A DNA stretch of 64,000 nucleotides from assembly GCF_013415115.1 (NCBI RefSeq), contig NZ_JACCDD010000002.1:62001-126000 (forward strand), read 5' to 3'. Positions 8,961 to 17,611 of the stretch are shown here, piece after piece (positions within the stretch are counted from its first letter, which is position 1; each line of letters starts with the position of its first letter). The notes below the pieces were generated by a model. That model was given only the letters and a program-made list of their open reading frames with translations, made no database searches and was not told where the DNA came from. The stretch comes from Vreelandella zhaodongensis (lineage in GTDB: Bacteria > Pseudomonadota > Gammaproteobacteria > Pseudomonadales > Halomonadaceae). A program made the position numbers and the translations under genes.

Positions 8961-10256
8961 TTATAGTCGGTCGCGCAGCTTGTAGAAGGCGGTGGCCAAC
9001 ACCAACAACGGAGTGCGCAACCGCTCACCGCCAGGGAAGCGACGATGCGGCATGGCAGCAAACGTATCAAAGCGCGCACTCTGGCCGTCGATGGCCTCGG
9101 CCATCAATTTTCCAGCGAGCCCAGCAAGCGCCATGCCATGGCCAGAGTAACCCTGGGCATAGTAGAGGTTAGTACCCAGCCTCCCGAAGTCTGGGGCTCG
9201 GTTAAAAGTGATGGCCACATCGCCACCCCAGCGGTAGTCGATGGGCACCCCCGCCAACACAGGGAAAAGTCGAGCTATTTTGGCGTCCATGCGCGCCTGC
9301 AGGCTGCGGGGTTCGCGACCGTCGTAGCTGACCTCGCCGCCATAGATCAGCCGCCGATCGCCGCTAAGCCGGTAGTAGTCGAGGACGAAATTGGCATCTG
9401 ACAAGGCGTCGTTCTGGGGTAGCACCTGGGCAACCTGGGCCTCGTCAAGAGGGGCGGTGGCAACCATATAGTTAGCGGCACGCATGATGCGGCCATCCAG
9501 CCAAGGAATTAGCCCACCAAGATAGGCATTACCGGCCACCACGACAAAGTCGGCGGTGACGCAACCGTGGGCGGTGCGCACCCGAGCAGGAGAGCCCTCT
9601 TCCACATCAAGCACAGCGCTCTGCTCATGAATGCGCACCCCAGCCTGCTGGGCGGCTCGGGCCAGGCCCAACGTGTAATTGAGTGGATGCAAGTGGCCTG
9701 CCTCACTCTCATAGAGCGCACCAGGGTAAGCATTGCTGACCACATGCTCACGCAGAGCATCACCTTCCAGCCAACTCAAAGCTTGATAGTCATAGTCCCT
9801 AGCCAAGCGATCGCGGAAATCGCATAGCTCCTTGATATGACGAGCTTTTACCGCAGCATGCAGATAGCCCCAGCTAAGGTCACAGGGGATGGCATGACGC
9901 GCCACTAGATCAGCGGTTAAGCGCACCGCTTCGCGGCTCATCTCCCAGATCTCTCGGGCGGCTGTGTTACCTAGGGCATGTTCCACGGTAGCGATATCGG
10001 TGCCGAGCCCCGGCAGGATCTGTCCACCACTGCGTCCGGAAGCACCATAACCAATCTCGCTGGCCTCTAGCAGTACCACCGAGTGACCGCGCTCAGCCAA
10101 GTGTAGGGCCGCTGAACAGCCAGTGATGCCACCTCCGATCACGCAAACATCAGCACGGGTATCACTATTCAGGGGAAAACAAGGGGCGAGTTCCACTGCC
10201 ACACTATCGCGATAGTAGGAGCGGGGGCTGCTATAGAGTGGTACGTCGGTGGTCAT
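8961..10256 (-). CDS. puuB: gamma-glutamylputrescine oxidase (FAD-dependent)
   Basis: This 431-residue DAO-family flavoenzyme has an N-terminal Rossmann dinucleotide site ADVCVIGGGITGCSAALHL and, near the C-terminus, YYAQGYSGHGMALAGLAGK, which is typical of PuuB/OrdL-type oxidases. It would oxidise gamma-glutamylputrescine to the aldehyde with release of ammonia and peroxide. It is the first gene of the operon. The ATG at 10256 has AGGAAGG 6 nt upstream and is preferred over 10298. PuuC, PuuD, PuuE and PuuR are not in this window. Confidence 0.9.
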   Translation of the reverse strand: MTTDVPLYSSPRSYYRDSVAVELAPCFPLNSDTRADVCVIGGGITGCSAALHLAERGHSVVLLEASEIGYGASGRSGGQILPGLGTDIATVEHALGNTAAREIWEMSREAVRLTADLVARHAIPCDLSWGYLHAAVKARHIKELCDFRDRLARDYDYQALSWLEGDALREHVVSNAYPGALYESEAGHLHPLNYTLGLARAAQQAGVRIHEQSAVLDVEEGSPARVRTAHGCVTADFVVVAGNAYLGGLIPWLDGRIMRAANYMVATAPLDEAQVAQVLPQNDALSDANFVLDYYRLSGDRRLIYGGEVSYDGREPRSLQARMDAKIARLFPVLAGVPIDYRWGGDVAITFNRAPDFGRLGTNLYYAQGYSGHGMALAGLAGKLMAEAIDGQSARFDTFAAMPHRRFPGGERLRTPLLVLATAFYKLRDRL

Positions 10257-10342
10257 ACAGACCTTCCTAATAGAGCATGGCACCATGGCCATTAGCATTA
10301 TTATTGTTGAATATAACTCACCACATCATCAGGAGGAGGCTT

Positions 10343-10462
10343 ATGCTTAGTCTGTCATCAGGCCAGGGGCAGATGTCAAGTATTCGATACCAACTTTCTT
10401 ATTTTAAATGCTCTAACCGCCACCAAAAATCAAACTATTTCGCATTAATATCAATTATTTAA
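10343..10462 (+). CDS. possible 39-aa small ORF with strong ribosome site
   Basis: The ATG is preceded by AGGAGGAGG with 3-5 nt spacing, one of the best Shine-Dalgarno sequences in the window. The product (MLSLSSGQGQMSS..., ending IISII-like residues) has no recognisable domain. It may be a small protein, a leader peptide, or the preserved start of a lost gene. Not recognised. Confidence 0.25.
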   Translation: MLSLSSGQGQMSSIRYQLSYFKCSNRHQKSNYFALISII

Positions 10463-10809
10463 ATAATTAAAACAAAAAAAACAAACCGATCGTTCAAAAG
10501 CAACAAATTTCTTAAACCAAACTCCACCAACACTCAATGCAGCACTACATGAGCGCGACATCGATGCCATAAATGGTGATTATTCTATACCCTCCAACCC
10601 ACTGATCGGTCGGACCAAGGAGCCCCCCTGCCAGGGTCACGCCACCAATGTCGCATTGTCTCCAGTTAGCGCCTTTGTTCTATTGAAACAACCGAATAAT
10701 ACACTTGTTTTAATCGTTAATTTTACTCCTCAGATCGCCATCCACGCCAATATGCTTGGCTTTCTTGGCATTGCACCGAGTCCTGAAGCGTTCACAGGCC
10801 TGCTCCCCA

Positions 10810-11060
10810 TAGCATGTCCGTGGAAAACACGCTGTTTACCGGCTATCGCCTAGGGGGCATGGTGAACATTACACGAGGAGTGGACCGATAGCGTCTTCAC
10901 TGCTGCCAGCTATATCGGTCACGCGTCGCCACTCATCGAGGCGACCGAGAGGTAGCAACTACACTATGAGAATGATTCAATGTCCCGTATGGCACGAGAA
11001 ACACTGCTGATCCACCCTAATACCCATTACACGTCGAGCACAGACAGCTGAGTGCCGTTC
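10810..11060 (+). pseudogene. possible decayed coding remnant, unidentified
   Basis: From the ATG near 10813 a frame reads MSVENTLFTGYRLGGMVN, then meets a stop. After an apparent shift near 10870 another frame continues protein-like text (EEWTDSVFTAASYIG, HASPLIEATER, stop, QLHYENDSMSRMARETLLIH, PNTHYTSS). The text keeps a plausible amino-acid composition across an in-frame TAG, which suggests a frameshifted, stop-containing relic. I could not name the parent family. Confidence 0.3.
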
Positions 11061-11114
11061 AACGTATACACCAACCGACCGTGACAGCGTCGTGGTCGTT
11101 TCCAGCCTCTCCGC

Positions 11115-11142
11115 GCTGCGCTCGCCTGCTTGCGAGCGCAGC
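11115..11142 (-). terminator. 11-bp perfect hairpin after the glycosyltransferase gene
   Basis: GCTGCGCTCGC and its exact reverse complement flank a 6-nt loop. It starts 3 nt beyond the glycosyltransferase stop on the minus strand. No T-tract follows, so it is either a factor-assisted terminator/3'-end stabiliser or a REP-like element. Confidence 0.45.
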
Positions 11143-11145
11143 TAC

Positions 11146-12573
11146 CTAGTGCTTACCCCACTGTCCGCTGCGCTTCATGGCGCCCCACTGGTGCTTACGA
11201 CGGGAAAACCATTGCCATAAACCACGGCAGCGCCAGAGGGTATTTAATTGTCGATAACCAAAGTTTTCTAGTACTGCGACTAAGAAAAGCCGCCACATAT
11301 CTCTACGTTTTGCATATACACGAAAAGATAACGTTTCGAGTAAGAGGCCATTAACCGACAACAATATCCCCATACCAATGGCAACTAGCATGAAGACAAT
11401 TAACGCGACTGGCGATATAACACCTAGGCTAAAGCCTACGATCATAAAGATGTATCCCGCCAACTCAATTAATGGCCCAAGCCATTCAAACAATGTCATA
11501 AAAGGCCATGCCAGCCACCCCGGCGCACCACCTCGCTTACTCACTGCCAACTTGGTATGGCGCGACAAGCTTTCTGCCAAACCGCGTTGCCACCGGCTGC
11601 GCTGTTTACCCAAGGTGGTTAGGTCTTCCGGTGCTTCTGTCCAGCAAATAGGATCTGGCAAATACTGAATACGATATGGAATGCTTTTTTCACGATGATA
11701 ACGGTGAAGTCTAACCACTAGCTCCATATCCTCGCCTACAGTAGTGGTACTGTAACCGCCCACATCAATAACACGTTCACGATTAAATAAACCAAACGCA
11801 CCTGAAATTATTAACACCGCGTTCATCGGCGACCAGCCTAAACGGCCAAATAAGAACGCGCGCAAATACTCTACTATTTGAAAACGTGCCAAGAGACTCC
11901 GAGGAATTCCTGCTTCAAGTAAATAGCCGCCCTGCACTTGGGAGCCATTGGCAATGCGCACCGTGCCACCGGCAGCTATCGTTCGCTCATCTTCTAAAAA
12001 GGGTTGAACAACTCTTAACAGGCTGTCTCGCTGCAGAATAGAATCCGCATCTACGGCGCAAAAAAGTTCATGCCTAGCTGCATTAATCCCTGCATTCAAA
12101 GCATCCGCTTTTCCGCCATTTACTTTATCAATAACTTTTAGGTGACTATAACGGCGCGAACGATAAACACCTAACACCTCTTGATGAGGAACGCTGCGTC
12201 GCAACGGCTCCGGGTACTCTTCTAATTCAAAGGCATCTTTCATCACTGCCAGCGTGTTATCTTTAGAGCCGTCATTTATCACGACTATTTCAATCTCGGG
12301 ATACTGTAGCTGCATGAGTGATAAGAGCGAGGTGCGTATCGTCGCTTCTTCATTAAAGGCAGGCACTAGCACCGACACCGCTGGTTCAACACCAAGATAA
12401 GGAACCGTTTCACCTAATTCAGAACGTTGTCGCATGTAGCGGCGAAGGCTAATCATTGATAGTACATTGAGCGTTAGATAACCACCATTAAGCAGTACAA
12501 AGTAGCCAATAAAGCCTACTTGCCCCCACCAAACCCAGTCGATGCTCAGCGCAGCTTGCCAGCTTTCCATCAA
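11146..12573 (-). CDS. processive family-2 glycosyltransferase, membrane-bound
   Basis: This 475-residue protein has an N-terminal membrane segment, a GT-A catalytic domain and several C-terminal membrane segments. Motifs are VSVLVPAFNEE, the donor-binding INDGSKDNT and DADS, acceptor/base GEDME, and QRSRW (the QxxRW signature of processive beta-glycan synthases such as BcsA, PgaC and HasA). There is no PilZ domain. It would polymerise a sugar nucleotide and extrude the chain across the inner membrane. It overlaps the HEAT-repeat gene by 4 nt. The polymer identity cannot be read from sequence. Confidence 0.85.
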   Translation of the reverse strand: MMESWQAALSIDWVWWGQVGFIGYFVLLNGGYLTLNVLSMISLRRYMRQRSELGETVPYLGVEPAVSVLVPAFNEEATIRTSLLSLMQLQYPEIEIVVINDGSKDNTLAVMKDAFELEEYPEPLRRSVPHQEVLGVYRSRRYSHLKVIDKVNGGKADALNAGINAARHELFCAVDADSILQRDSLLRVVQPFLEDERTIAAGGTVRIANGSQVQGGYLLEAGIPRSLLARFQIVEYLRAFLFGRLGWSPMNAVLIISGAFGLFNRERVIDVGGYSTTTVGEDMELVVRLHRYHREKSIPYRIQYLPDPICWTEAPEDLTTLGKQRSRWQRGLAESLSRHTKLAVSKRGGAPGWLAWPFMTLFEWLGPLIELAGYIFMIVGFSLGVISPVALIVFMLVAIGMGILLSVNGLLLETLSFRVYAKRRDMWRLFLVAVLENFGYRQLNTLWRCRGLWQWFSRRKHQWGAMKRSGQWGKH

Positions 12574-13703
12574 CGCATCTCCACTATTGCACGGCGCAAC
12601 GCATCACGGCCATAACGATCCTGTAGTCCTTCGTATAGAGCATTCAGATGGGGCATATCGATGCCCGGTAACGCCACTAACGCATCTGCCGCCGCCTGCC
12701 GTACCCACCAGTTAGAATCACTGAGCACACGGGCAAATTGTGCATCATCATCAATCTTTGCCTGACGCTTAAGCGCCCTCACCGCTGCCACTCGCACCTG
12801 CGGTAGTGGGTGATCAAGCATCTTAATAATCAAGGCTCTATCTTGTCGATCATGTAACTCTGCTAAACAGCGTAACGATGCACACATGGCGTCGCGCTGC
12901 TCATCGCTTAACTGCGCAGAAAACGGTGTAAGCCTTAGGCAACGTCTCGCCCACCCTGCTGCGTTGGCTGGTACAACCCACTCAAGGAGCGCCACAATAC
13001 GTGGAGATGATGCTTGCTGTAGCGCCGCGATAAGCGGTGGATCTGTGGCCGCTCGTCCAGCCTGTTTACAAAGTGACTTAAAACGGAGGTACGCCCAGTC
13101 TCGGCGCTGCACATAAAAGGGGACGAGAAAGCGCATAGCGCGGGCTGGGTTCATTGCCACCAACACCTCTGCGGCGGCAAGACTCTCTATCGCGTTGGAT
13201 GACGTTACCAGCGGTGCGACCGACACCCAATGCCGCTCGTCCTCTACGTAGCGCAGACAGGTAAGTGCCAACAGCCGCCGATGCACCTTTCTGCTATCGA
13301 GAAGCGTCACCACATACTTATCCATCGCCAGGTGGTTAAAAAATGTATTGAGCCTCTCTTTGGTACTCCCGCGAAGTTGGCGCTGAAAGTTCACCCATAT
13401 CAGCAATAACCAGAAGCGCTCTTCCTGGCGCTGCTGAGCTAACAGCGGCAATTCGACACGCTCTCCCATACTCCAAGCAGTAACGACTGGGCGCCATCGT
13501 TGAGCAAAGGCGGCTCGCCTCCGTTCACGCCTAGCGGCCAAATCAGCGAGCACCAACACATTTAGCATCACTGCCAGCGTCAGCACGGCGAGCGCCAGAG
13601 CACTATAAATAGCAAGCCGTAGGGCAGGATCTGAGGGCATAACGGTGAGTTGCTGAAAAGCCGCTTGAAACAACTCAACCAATGTATAAAGCTCAGAAGG
13701 CAC
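12570..13703 (-). CDS. HEAT-repeat protein with N-terminal membrane anchor
   Basis: The 377-residue protein has one hydrophobic segment near the N-terminus (about residues 28-52), a basic stretch (RRERRRAAF), then helical repeats. Repeats such as DHPLPQVRVAAVRALKRQAK and SDSNWWVRQAAADALVAL are typical HEAT repeats. It is presumably a cytoplasmic scaffold at the membrane, joining the glycosyltransferase (4-nt overlap) to a partner. Its start overlaps the end of the YaiO-like gene by 11 nt. The same HEAT/glycosyltransferase/YaiO grouping suggests one machine; its exact role is not established by the sequence. Confidence 0.75.
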   Translation of the reverse strand: MPSELYTLVELFQAAFQQLTVMPSDPALRLAIYSALALAVLTLAVMLNVLVLADLAARRERRRAAFAQRWRPVVTAWSMGERVELPLLAQQRQEERFWLLLIWVNFQRQLRGSTKERLNTFFNHLAMDKYVVTLLDSRKVHRRLLALTCLRYVEDERHWVSVAPLVTSSNAIESLAAAEVLVAMNPARAMRFLVPFYVQRRDWAYLRFKSLCKQAGRAATDPPLIAALQQASSPRIVALLEWVVPANAAGWARRCLRLTPFSAQLSDEQRDAMCASLRCLAELHDRQDRALIIKMLDHPLPQVRVAAVRALKRQAKIDDDAQFARVLSDSNWWVRQAAADALVALPGIDMPHLNALYEGLQDRYGRDALRRAIVEMR

Positions 13704-14490
13704 GACGTATGCCTAACTGTATGCCGTAGCGATTATAAATATCCCCCTGACTTAGCCAACCAAGATCCCAAGCAACAGCCCAATGGGCATCTAGCCAGTG
13801 GCGGCCACGTACTCCAAAGCTGGAAACCGAAGAGGTAAAGACTTTTCCATCCGGCAGCCCCTCTTCCTCGCGCCCAATACTGGCACGCATACCGACAAAG
13901 CTTAAGTCATTGTAATAGTGATCTAGTGCTAAGGCATGGCCTACTGGCGTGCCTGCGCCCTCAACATCACTGATATTCAGGGTATAAGCGCCACGCCAAT
14001 TTCCCCAATAGCGCTCACCTCCTAGTGCGAGCCGATCAACCTGAGAGTCGTCATACTGTGTACGGCGTAGACTAGCGTGCCCCAACCAGCCGTCAGGCAA
14101 TAAGCGCTGTATACGCAGGTCTGCGTACCAGCTTGGCAGAAAACCGGCGTCAAAGGCTTTACCCATTTCGGGCTGAATCACCCAGTATTGCCCTAGTGGT
14201 ATCGCAGCCCCTGCTTCAACACCTTCATCCCACTCACCATAACGGCGCTCCCGTAGGGCAGCGCCATACCATGTTAATCCAGCAGCCGTTCGATGCTGGG
14301 CATCAAGACGCTGGGCTTGCCAGGAAGAGAATCCGCTGTCTAGATGCTCGTAGCGTTGCGAGACTTCCATTTCAGTTCTGGCATCACTGGCGGCTGCTAA
14401 TGGAGCAGCTGTCAAGGCCAGCACACACAGTCCTAGCAACCACCCCAAAGCTCTGCTGCCTTTGCCAATCGCACAGTAAGCGTGTGTCAT
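13693..14490 (-). CDS. YaiO-family outer-membrane beta-barrel protein
   Basis: The 265-residue protein has a signal peptide (hydrophobic core ALGWLLGLCVLALTAAPLAAA), alternating aromatic/polar strands throughout and a terminal Phe in GIQLGIRRAF, as expected for a BAM-inserted barrel. It fits the YaiO family (in E. coli yaiO neighbours the glucosyltransferase gene yaiP). In this operon it would be the outer-membrane exit or anchor for the polymer. AGAGGAG lies 7 nt before the ATG. Confidence 0.75.
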   Translation of the reverse strand: MTHAYCAIGKGSRALGWLLGLCVLALTAAPLAAASDARTEMEVSQRYEHLDSGFSSWQAQRLDAQHRTAAGLTWYGAALRERRYGEWDEGVEAGAAIPLGQYWVIQPEMGKAFDAGFLPSWYADLRIQRLLPDGWLGHASLRRTQYDDSQVDRLALGGERYWGNWRGAYTLNISDVEGAGTPVGHALALDHYYNDLSFVGMRASIGREEEGLPDGKVFTSSVSSFGVRGRHWLDAHWAVAWDLGWLSQGDIYNRYGIQLGIRRAF

Positions 14491-14501
14491 CAGTGCTCCT
14501 C

Positions 14502-14903
14502 TTAGCGTTTCCGCAAAAAGCGGCGTAAACGCGCCAATAATTCGTCTGGCTGGAACGGCTTGGTGACATAGTCGTCTGCCCCCAGCTCTAGCGCACGAAC
14601 AATATCTGCCTCCCGCGCCTTGGCAGTTAACATCAATACTGGCACGTCTTCCCAGACAGGCTGCGCACGCAGCCGAGCAAGAACCTCTAAGCCATCATGG
14701 TAGGGAAGCATAATATCCAGCAGAACAAGCGCTGGAACCTGGCTACTACTCGCCCCTAACGCAATGCGCTCGAGTGCTTGCTTGCCGTCCTCAGCATGCT
14801 CGACACGATAACCGCTGCGCTCCAGGATAAAGCGCAAAAGAAAGGCAATATCTTCTTCATCCTCAACCATTAAGATGGTGGCAGTCGCTGATGGCATAGG
14901 CAT
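14502..14903 (-). CDS. stand-alone response-regulator receiver protein
   Basis: The 133 residues form one receiver domain and nothing else: acidic pocket EDEEDI, phospho-acceptor Asp in LLDIMLPYHDG, conserved Thr in MLTAKARE and Lys in YVTKPFQPDEL. There is no DNA-binding output domain. It lies 26 nt after the histidine kinase gene and 11 nt before the YaiO gene. Its output is therefore likely protein-protein contact, perhaps with the HEAT protein or the glycosyltransferase; this is inference. Confidence 0.88.
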   Translation of the reverse strand: MPMPSATATILMVEDEEDIAFLLRFILERSGYRVEHAEDGKQALERIALGASSSQVPALVLLDIMLPYHDGLEVLARLRAQPVWEDVPVLMLTAKAREADIVRALELGADDYVTKPFQPDELLARLRRFLRKR

Positions 14904-14929
14904 CCCTTACATTAGTTAACAGCACTGTA

Positions 14930-16342
14930 TCAGTGATGCGTAAACGAGGTATGAGTGATTCTGGGCAACCGAAACCAGAAACAACTACCATTCGGAGGCT
15001 CGGAGTGGAAGCCGATGGTTCCCCGCATTTCCTCAACAAGGGCTTTGGTAATTGCCAGCCCTAATCCAGTGCCTCCCGTACGGCGCTGGTCTGATCCGTC
15101 CGCTTGAGCAAAACGATCAAATACACGAGGCTGAAACTGGTGTGGAATCCCCCTGCCGTGATCGTTCACACTCACTTCTAGCCAGTGGCTATCCACTCGT
15201 CTTGCACTCACCTCCACACATCCACCTTGGGGCGAATGCTTACACGCATTGGAAATCAGATTAGCCATTACTTGGGCAAAACGCTCGGGATCCACTTCAA
15301 CGAGATCGCCATCTTCTATTGGCGCCGATGAGTTACTTACACCTGGCGTATCTAACCGCTGAGGGTCATAAACTAAGGAAACACCAACATGAGTTGCATA
15401 GGGTTGGTTAGCAGTTACCGCTTGTTCTAACAACAACTTCAGTTGCACTTGCTGCCACTGAAAGGTTAGCTGACCACTTTCAAGTTTTTCAATATCTAAG
15501 ATGTCATCAATTAAACGTTTTAATCGTTGGCCGTTATTGTTCGCTACCGACACTAAACGCTGTGTATCACTGTTTAGAGCACCTCCGATACCACTATGCA
15601 ATATATCTAACGCCCCCAAAATCACCGTCAACGGCGTGCGTAACTCATGGCTCACTGTCGAAATAAATGTTTTCTGCATCGTCAGAATTTGCTGACGATG
15701 ACGCCACTGACTGATTATCGACATACTAGTAATCATTAAAAGCAGCGCAACAAAGGCAGCGCCCGCTCCCCATATCCATCGTGATTGGCGTGCTTTTCGG
15801 GTAGCCTGCTGAGTATGTTCGTTTAGCAGCTCTCGCTCATGCAGCTCCATATCGCCCAGGTAGCGACGCAGCTGATCCATTGTTTGCCTGCCACCCGCTG
15901 CTAATAACCTTAATGCTGCGGCCTCCATACCATCACTTTCACGCACAGCAATATTAGCCTCAGCAATCTCCACTCGCCGAGCCAACAACGTGTCAAACCT
16001 CTCATTAAAACGCCCGTTATTTGCCGTAAATGCTGGTATATGCATCAGCTGATCGCGCTTATCTTCTAGTCTCGCTCGCGCGTGTTGATAAGGCAGTAAA
16101 TAGGCAGGTTGACCAGTAATGACAAAACCACGCTCCCCCGTTTCTAAATCTAGCAACGTCGATTGAAATGACTGAATTAAAGTAATGCTTTCAAGATGCT
16201 GATGGACAGCATCATTAGATGCCAGTAACTCTTCTTGAACCCGCACCCCCTGCCACCCCATGGCGACAATAATGGAAACAGCCAGTAGTAGGGCAAGTAG
16301 CTGAAAGCGTCGCAATAGAGGGGTAACAGTATAGGATGTCAA
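14930..16342 (-). CDS. CHASE3-domain sensor histidine kinase
   Basis: The 470-residue kinase has a membrane segment (about 10-30), a CHASE3-type periplasmic domain (LLDLETGERGFVITG is its signature), a second membrane segment (about 188-208), HisKA with the phospho-His in TVSHELRTPLTVILG, and HATPase boxes NLISNACKHSP, DHGRGIP and GGTGLGLAI. It lies first in the five-gene operon and presumably phosphorylates the receiver protein that follows. The ligand is unknown. Confidence 0.9.
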   Translation of the reverse strand: MTSYTVTPLLRRFQLLALLLAVSIIVAMGWQGVRVQEELLASNDAVHQHLESITLIQSFQSTLLDLETGERGFVITGQPAYLLPYQHARARLEDKRDQLMHIPAFTANNGRFNERFDTLLARRVEIAEANIAVRESDGMEAAALRLLAAGGRQTMDQLRRYLGDMELHERELLNEHTQQATRKARQSRWIWGAGAAFVALLLMITSMSIISQWRHRQQILTMQKTFISTVSHELRTPLTVILGALDILHSGIGGALNSDTQRLVSVANNNGQRLKRLIDDILDIEKLESGQLTFQWQQVQLKLLLEQAVTANQPYATHVGVSLVYDPQRLDTPGVSNSSAPIEDGDLVEVDPERFAQVMANLISNACKHSPQGGCVEVSARRVDSHWLEVSVNDHGRGIPHQFQPRVFDRFAQADGSDQRRTGGTGLGLAITKALVEEMRGTIGFHSEPPNGSCFWFRLPRITHTSFTHH

Positions 16343-16489
16343 TGTGCCCCCAAAGAGTAGTAGTTAATAGAGAGATATCTTTACCTTATAGCAGCAATAC
16401 CTTGCATTATCACGAATACCCATAGCTTACAGCTGATATAACGCTATGTTTAGCCAACACTCCTAATTAGTATATTGCAAGTTAGCCAC

Positions 16490-17533
16490 TCACACTTGGC
16501 GTGATGCAAAACGTCCTCCCCGCCCCTGGCAGTGCTCACCGCGTGCGATCGCAGCGGCATCGAAGACGCCGGTGTCCAGGACCCAGGCGGTGACAAGCGT
16601 GGCGGGGGTCACGTCAAAGGCGGGGTTCCACACGGGGGCATTCTCAGGTGCCCAGACAACATCCCCAAAGGCGCCTGACGCTCCGCGAATTTCTGCCGCA
16701 TCGCGCTGCTCAATTGGAATATCACTACCAGACGCACAGGCAGGGTCCACCGTGGTGTAAGGCGCGACCACGTAAAACGGCACGTTATGATAGTGGGCGG
16801 CAACGGCGAGCATGTAGGTGCCCACTTTGTTGGCGAAGTCGCCGTTGGCGCAAATTCTGTCGGCACCAACCATGACTTTATCGACTTTCCCTGCGGCCAT
16901 CAGGCTGGCAGCCATGCTGTCAGCAATCAGTTGGTAGGGAATATCTAGGTCAGCCATTTCCCAAGCGGTTAAGCGGCCGCCCTGGAGCAGTGGGCGAGTT
17001 TCATCCACATACACGTGCAGCGCCACACCGCGTTGCTTGGCGATTGCTAACGCGCCAATGGCGGTGCCAACGCCGGCGGTGGCAAGCGCCCCAGTATTGC
17101 AGTGGGTCAGGACGCGGTCACCTGATTGCAAAAGGTCTGCTCCCCGCTCGGCCATGCGCTGGCAAAGCTCGCGGTCTTCTGCAAACAGTTCAGCGGCACG
17201 CTCAGCCAAGGCGGCTACCCCTTGTTCAAAGCAGGCTTCCATGGCATCCAGACAGTACATCAGGTTCACTGCGGTGGGACGCGTGGCACGTAAGCGATCA
17301 CTGACGGACTGCCAATCACCGTTTGGATGGCGCGCGGCAGTCTGCGCCAGCACAAAGGCAGCGCTCAAGCCAATCAGCGGCGCGCCACGAATCGCCAGGT
17401 TTTTTACCGCATGCTGCCACTCTTCTGGCGAGTTACAGCGTACCCACTGTTCCGCCTGGGGCAGTTGGGTTTGATCCAAATACTCAAGGTAGTCGGCATA
17501 GACCCGTAAACTGCGTGACTGTAAGTGTGGCAT
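16490..17533 (-). CDS. mtnA: S-methyl-5-thioribose-1-phosphate isomerase
   Basis: This 347-residue isomerase converts methylthioribose-1-phosphate to methylthioribulose-1-phosphate in methionine salvage. The motifs RGAPLIGLSAAF, the catalytic-Cys stretch LTHCNTGALATAG and GADRICANGDFANKVGT are all present, as in MtnA/eIF2B-alpha-like enzymes. Length is normal. It is divergent from mtnBCD, with only 78 bp between them, so the two directions likely share a control region. Confidence 0.95.
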   Translation of the reverse strand: MPHLQSRSLRVYADYLEYLDQTQLPQAEQWVRCNSPEEWQHAVKNLAIRGAPLIGLSAAFVLAQTAARHPNGDWQSVSDRLRATRPTAVNLMYCLDAMEACFEQGVAALAERAAELFAEDRELCQRMAERGADLLQSGDRVLTHCNTGALATAGVGTAIGALAIAKQRGVALHVYVDETRPLLQGGRLTAWEMADLDIPYQLIADSMAASLMAAGKVDKVMVGADRICANGDFANKVGTYMLAVAAHYHNVPFYVVAPYTTVDPACASGSDIPIEQRDAAEIRGASGAFGDVVWAPENAPVWNPAFDVTPATLVTAWVLDTGVFDAAAIARGEHCQGRGGRFASRQV

Positions 17534-17611
17534 TGATGAACTCCTTGAGCACTTGAACTTGACGCACAGAACAACGGCGCGGCTTATCAGGCGCGAAGCT
17601 TATCATATAGA

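Larger units (their letters stand above)
10257..11145. other. 889-bp intergenic region, mostly non-coding
   Basis: This stretch separates puuB from the glycosyltransferase operon. It holds the puuB leader, a very A/T-rich part (about 10440-10520), a 39-codon open frame at 10343-10462 with an excellent ribosome site, a probably decayed coding remnant (about 10810-11060) and a strong GC hairpin at 11115-11142. A weak sigma-54-like match on the minus strand at 10629-10644 is far from puuB. I see no intact gene. Confidence 0.6.

Noticed and set aside
10656..10853. 65-codon plus-strand frame in the puu/glycosyltransferase gap
   Set aside because: No ribosome site, no recognisable domain; better explained as part of a decayed region.
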